Shown here: positions 6,653 through 8,346 of the stretch, in pieces
Layout of the letters: every line of letters begins with the position of its first letter
How positions within the stretch are numbered: the stretch's first letter is position 1
NCBI GenBank assembly: GCA_030523505.1
Contig: JAUNIK010000006.1
Coordinates: 1 to 8,346, forward strand
DNA length: 8,346 nucleotides
Source: Prevotellaceae bacterium
GTDB taxonomy: Bacteria; Bacteroidota; Bacteroidia; Bacteroidales; Bacteroidaceae
Direction: 5' to 3'
The notes under the pieces: generated by a model
Seen by the model: the letters and a program-made list of their open reading frames with translations, nothing else
What the model was told of the DNA's origin: nothing
Database searches by the model: none
Program-made: the position numbers and the translations under genes

Positions 6653-8346
6653 AAGTTAACAGTCTAAGATATACATTTGCCTTCCTGTTGGTAACGTTGT
6701 TGTCAACAGTCTTTGTGGGCTGCCATAGTGAGTCGGCGGAAGAAGAGCATTCTGTGGATAGTACAAAGATAAAGACTATCATGGATATGCAGGAAAGAGG
6801 TGTCCGCTGGCGTAACAGCAGTGATTTCTATAAGGCTGTCACCACCCACGATTCGTGCATCATGATGGCTGAGGAGATTCATGACACTATTCAACTTGTG
6901 GCTGCTCTCAACAACCAAGGAACCAACTATCGTCGTCTTGGCGATATGCTTGAGGCAACAGAGAACCACATGCGAGCCCTCAATCTGTGTCAGGAGTATT
7001 CTCGTAAGGATTTATGGGAAGCCCGTAAGAATATGACTCACTCGCTGAATGGACTTGGCAATGTGGCGATGACAATGGGTGAGTATGATGCTGCAGAACA
7101 GGAATTCCGCATGGCTCTTGAAGACGAGAAGAAGATGAACAGTGCCACCGGAATGGCAATCAACTACGCAAATATCGGTTCTATAAAAGAGCACAAGGGT
7201 GATCTTGACTCGGCTCGTGTCTATTACAACCTCTCGATGGAAAAGAACCGAGAGGATAATAATGTTGTTGGTATCTGCCTGTGTTATTCCTATCTCGGTG
7301 GTCTGGCTGAGGCAAGTGGTGACTATGAAACGGCAAAGAAAAACTTCCACGATGCTTATGCTATTGGGCGAAGTACCGATGATGTGTGGCATTGGTTGAC
7401 TCCTTGTGTGTCGCTTGCCACCAATTTCATCAAGACCAACCTTCCTGACTCTTCTCTGCATTATATAGAGATAGGTTTGGAAACGGCCACCCGAATTCAT
7501 TCCAACGAACATCTGGCTAAACTCTATGGCTTGCGTTCTCAAGTGAGAGACATCCTTGGAGAAAAGGGTCAGGCTTTGCGCGACTTGCAGTTGAGCAATA
7601 CTTACGACGATTCTGTACGTAACGAGAATGCCCGCACTTCGGTGCAGAATGTACGTCTGGCTTATGAGGTGTCTCGCCGTGTGGCTGAGGTGGAGAAGGC
7701 CGAAGACCATGCCCGCGACAGTCGGATGGTCCGTAATATGGTCATTATCATTGCTTGCCTGGTGGTGTTTGCGCTGTTGGCTGTCCTCGCCATGTATCAG
7801 CATATGCTGAGGGAAAGGAAAAAGGCCACCGAGGAGCGCGATGTGTTTTATCGTAATATCACCCATCAGTTGCGTACTCCTATGACGGTGGTGCTTGGCA
7901 TCATCGACCAGTTCAAGACTCGAATTCCGGTCAATGATACAGAGGCACTGCTTGCCATTGAAGCAGCCCAGCGCCAGGGGCGCAACCTTCTCGAACTGAT
8001 GAAGACGCTCATCGTGGCATCGGAGGAGAAGCGACTCGAGAATGTGGATATCAGTGATACCGTACAGTTCAAAGCGCCGGAACCTACTGGCGAGCAGGTG
8101 GCAACTCCTGCTTATAAAGAAACTACTGTAAACCGTATTCTTATTGCCGAGGACAATGAAGATGTGGCATTGCTGATGTGTAGTGTGCTTCGCAATCAGG
8201 GATATAATGTCTATCACGCCGTTGATGGTCTCGAGGCACTTGATATGTTGAAGAGTGAAATGCCTGATCTGCTCATCACGGATATTGCTATGCCACGAAT
8301 GGATGGTCTTGAACTGATGCACCATGTGCGTGAGGATGAAACGATG
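6649..8346 (+). CDS. Membrane TPR sensor with HisKA-like and receiver domains, no kinase domain (partial, 3' end off window)
   Basis: The 566 visible residues are open to the window edge. The N-terminus is a signal or anchor segment (about 6-24) with a lipobox-like VFVGC (Cys25). About six TPR units follow (roughly 83-117, 131-165, 170-203, 209-242, 250-283, 289-322), then a charged coiled-coil-like stretch (325-362) and one membrane helix (about 364-383). The basic RERKK after it places the TPRs in the periplasm and the rest in the cytoplasm. Next is a HisKA-like segment (about 396-460) with H-box ITHQLRTPM, His406 being the phosphoacceptor candidate. Only about 35 residues later a receiver domain begins (from 495; acidic pocket Glu501/Asp502, phospho-site Asp545 in TDIAMPRMDG). 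The N, G1 and G2 boxes of HATPase_c are absent. Bacteroidetes hybrid sensors often end in an AraC-type DNA-binding domain, which here would lie beyond the edge. The ATG at 6649 overlaps the hydrolase stop, suggesting a shared operon. The ligand is unknown. Confidence 0.85.
   Translation, partial: MKVNSLRYTFAFLLVTLLSTVFVGCHSESAEEEHSVDSTKIKTIMDMQERGVRWRNSSDFYKAVTTHDSCIMMAEEIHDTIQLVAALNNQGTNYRRLGDMLEATENHMRALNLCQEYSRKDLWEARKNMTHSLNGLGNVAMTMGEYDAAEQEFRMALEDEKKMNSATGMAINYANIGSIKEHKGDLDSARVYYNLSMEKNREDNNVVGICLCYSYLGGLAEASGDYETAKKNFHDAYAIGRSTDDVWHWLTPCVSLATNFIKTNLPDSSLHYIEIGLETATRIHSNEHLAKLYGLRSQVRDILGEKGQALRDLQLSNTYDDSVRNENARTSVQNVRLAYEVSRRVAEVEKAEDHARDSRMVRNMVIIIACLVVFALLAVLAMYQHMLRERKKATEERDVFYRNITHQLRTPMTVVLGIIDQFKTRIPVNDTEALLAIEAAQRQGRNLLELMKTLIVASEEKRLENVDISDTVQFKAPEPTGEQVATPAYKETTVNRILIAEDNEDVALLMCSVLRNQGYNVYHAVDGLEALDMLKSEMPDLLITDIAMPRMDGLELMHHVREDETM

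Noticed and set aside
7012..8325. A 437-codon open frame on the minus strand
   Set aside because: It lies wholly antisense to the TPR sensor gene, whose product has clear TPR, membrane, HisKA and receiver features. The antisense translation is His/Cys/Ile-rich with no recognisable domain, as expected of a shadow frame.

Overview
The window reads as an ordinary chromosomal stretch from a Bacteroidales bacterium, most likely Prevotella or a close relative. Signs of this are a very long translation initiation factor 2 with a Lys/Glu/Pro-rich N-terminal extension, infB directly upstream of sufB, scarce Shine-Dalgarno sequences, and a membrane TPR sensor protein that carries both histidine-kinase-type and response-regulator modules. 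The genus is inferred from protein character only. All four genes lie on the + strand, and there are no RNA genes, insertion sequences or CRISPR repeats.

Layout: positions 1-17 hold the end of a heptamer tandem repeat (CTTTTCA). infB (27-2969) is complete and well conserved in its GTPase and C-terminal domains. A 107-base gap follows (2970-3076). It has no convincing promoter but contains an 11-bp perfect inverted repeat, extendable to about 14 pairs, just upstream of sufB. sufB (3077-4522) is complete and has the expected scaffold residues. Twelve bases later begins a secreted clan GH-D glycoside hydrolase (4535-6652) with GH27-type active-site motifs behind a large extra N-terminal domain. 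Its stop codon overlaps (ATGA) the start of a fourth gene (6649 to the window edge). That gene encodes a membrane-anchored TPR protein with a HisKA-like H-box followed almost at once by a receiver domain; there is no HATPase_c kinase domain between them.

How the genes may work together: infB and sufB are housekeeping genes (translation initiation, Fe-S cluster assembly). sufB is not followed by sufC/sufD/sufS here. Instead it is tightly packed against the hydrolase and sensor genes, which look translationally coupled. The most unusual item is the kinase-less HisKA-REC sensor. The next is its pairing with a GH27-like enzyme whose substrate-recognition loop differs from known alpha-galactosidases. 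The hydrolase/sensor pair may be a small carbohydrate-response unit, but the sequence alone does not prove this. No transcription terminator was recognised anywhere in the window.
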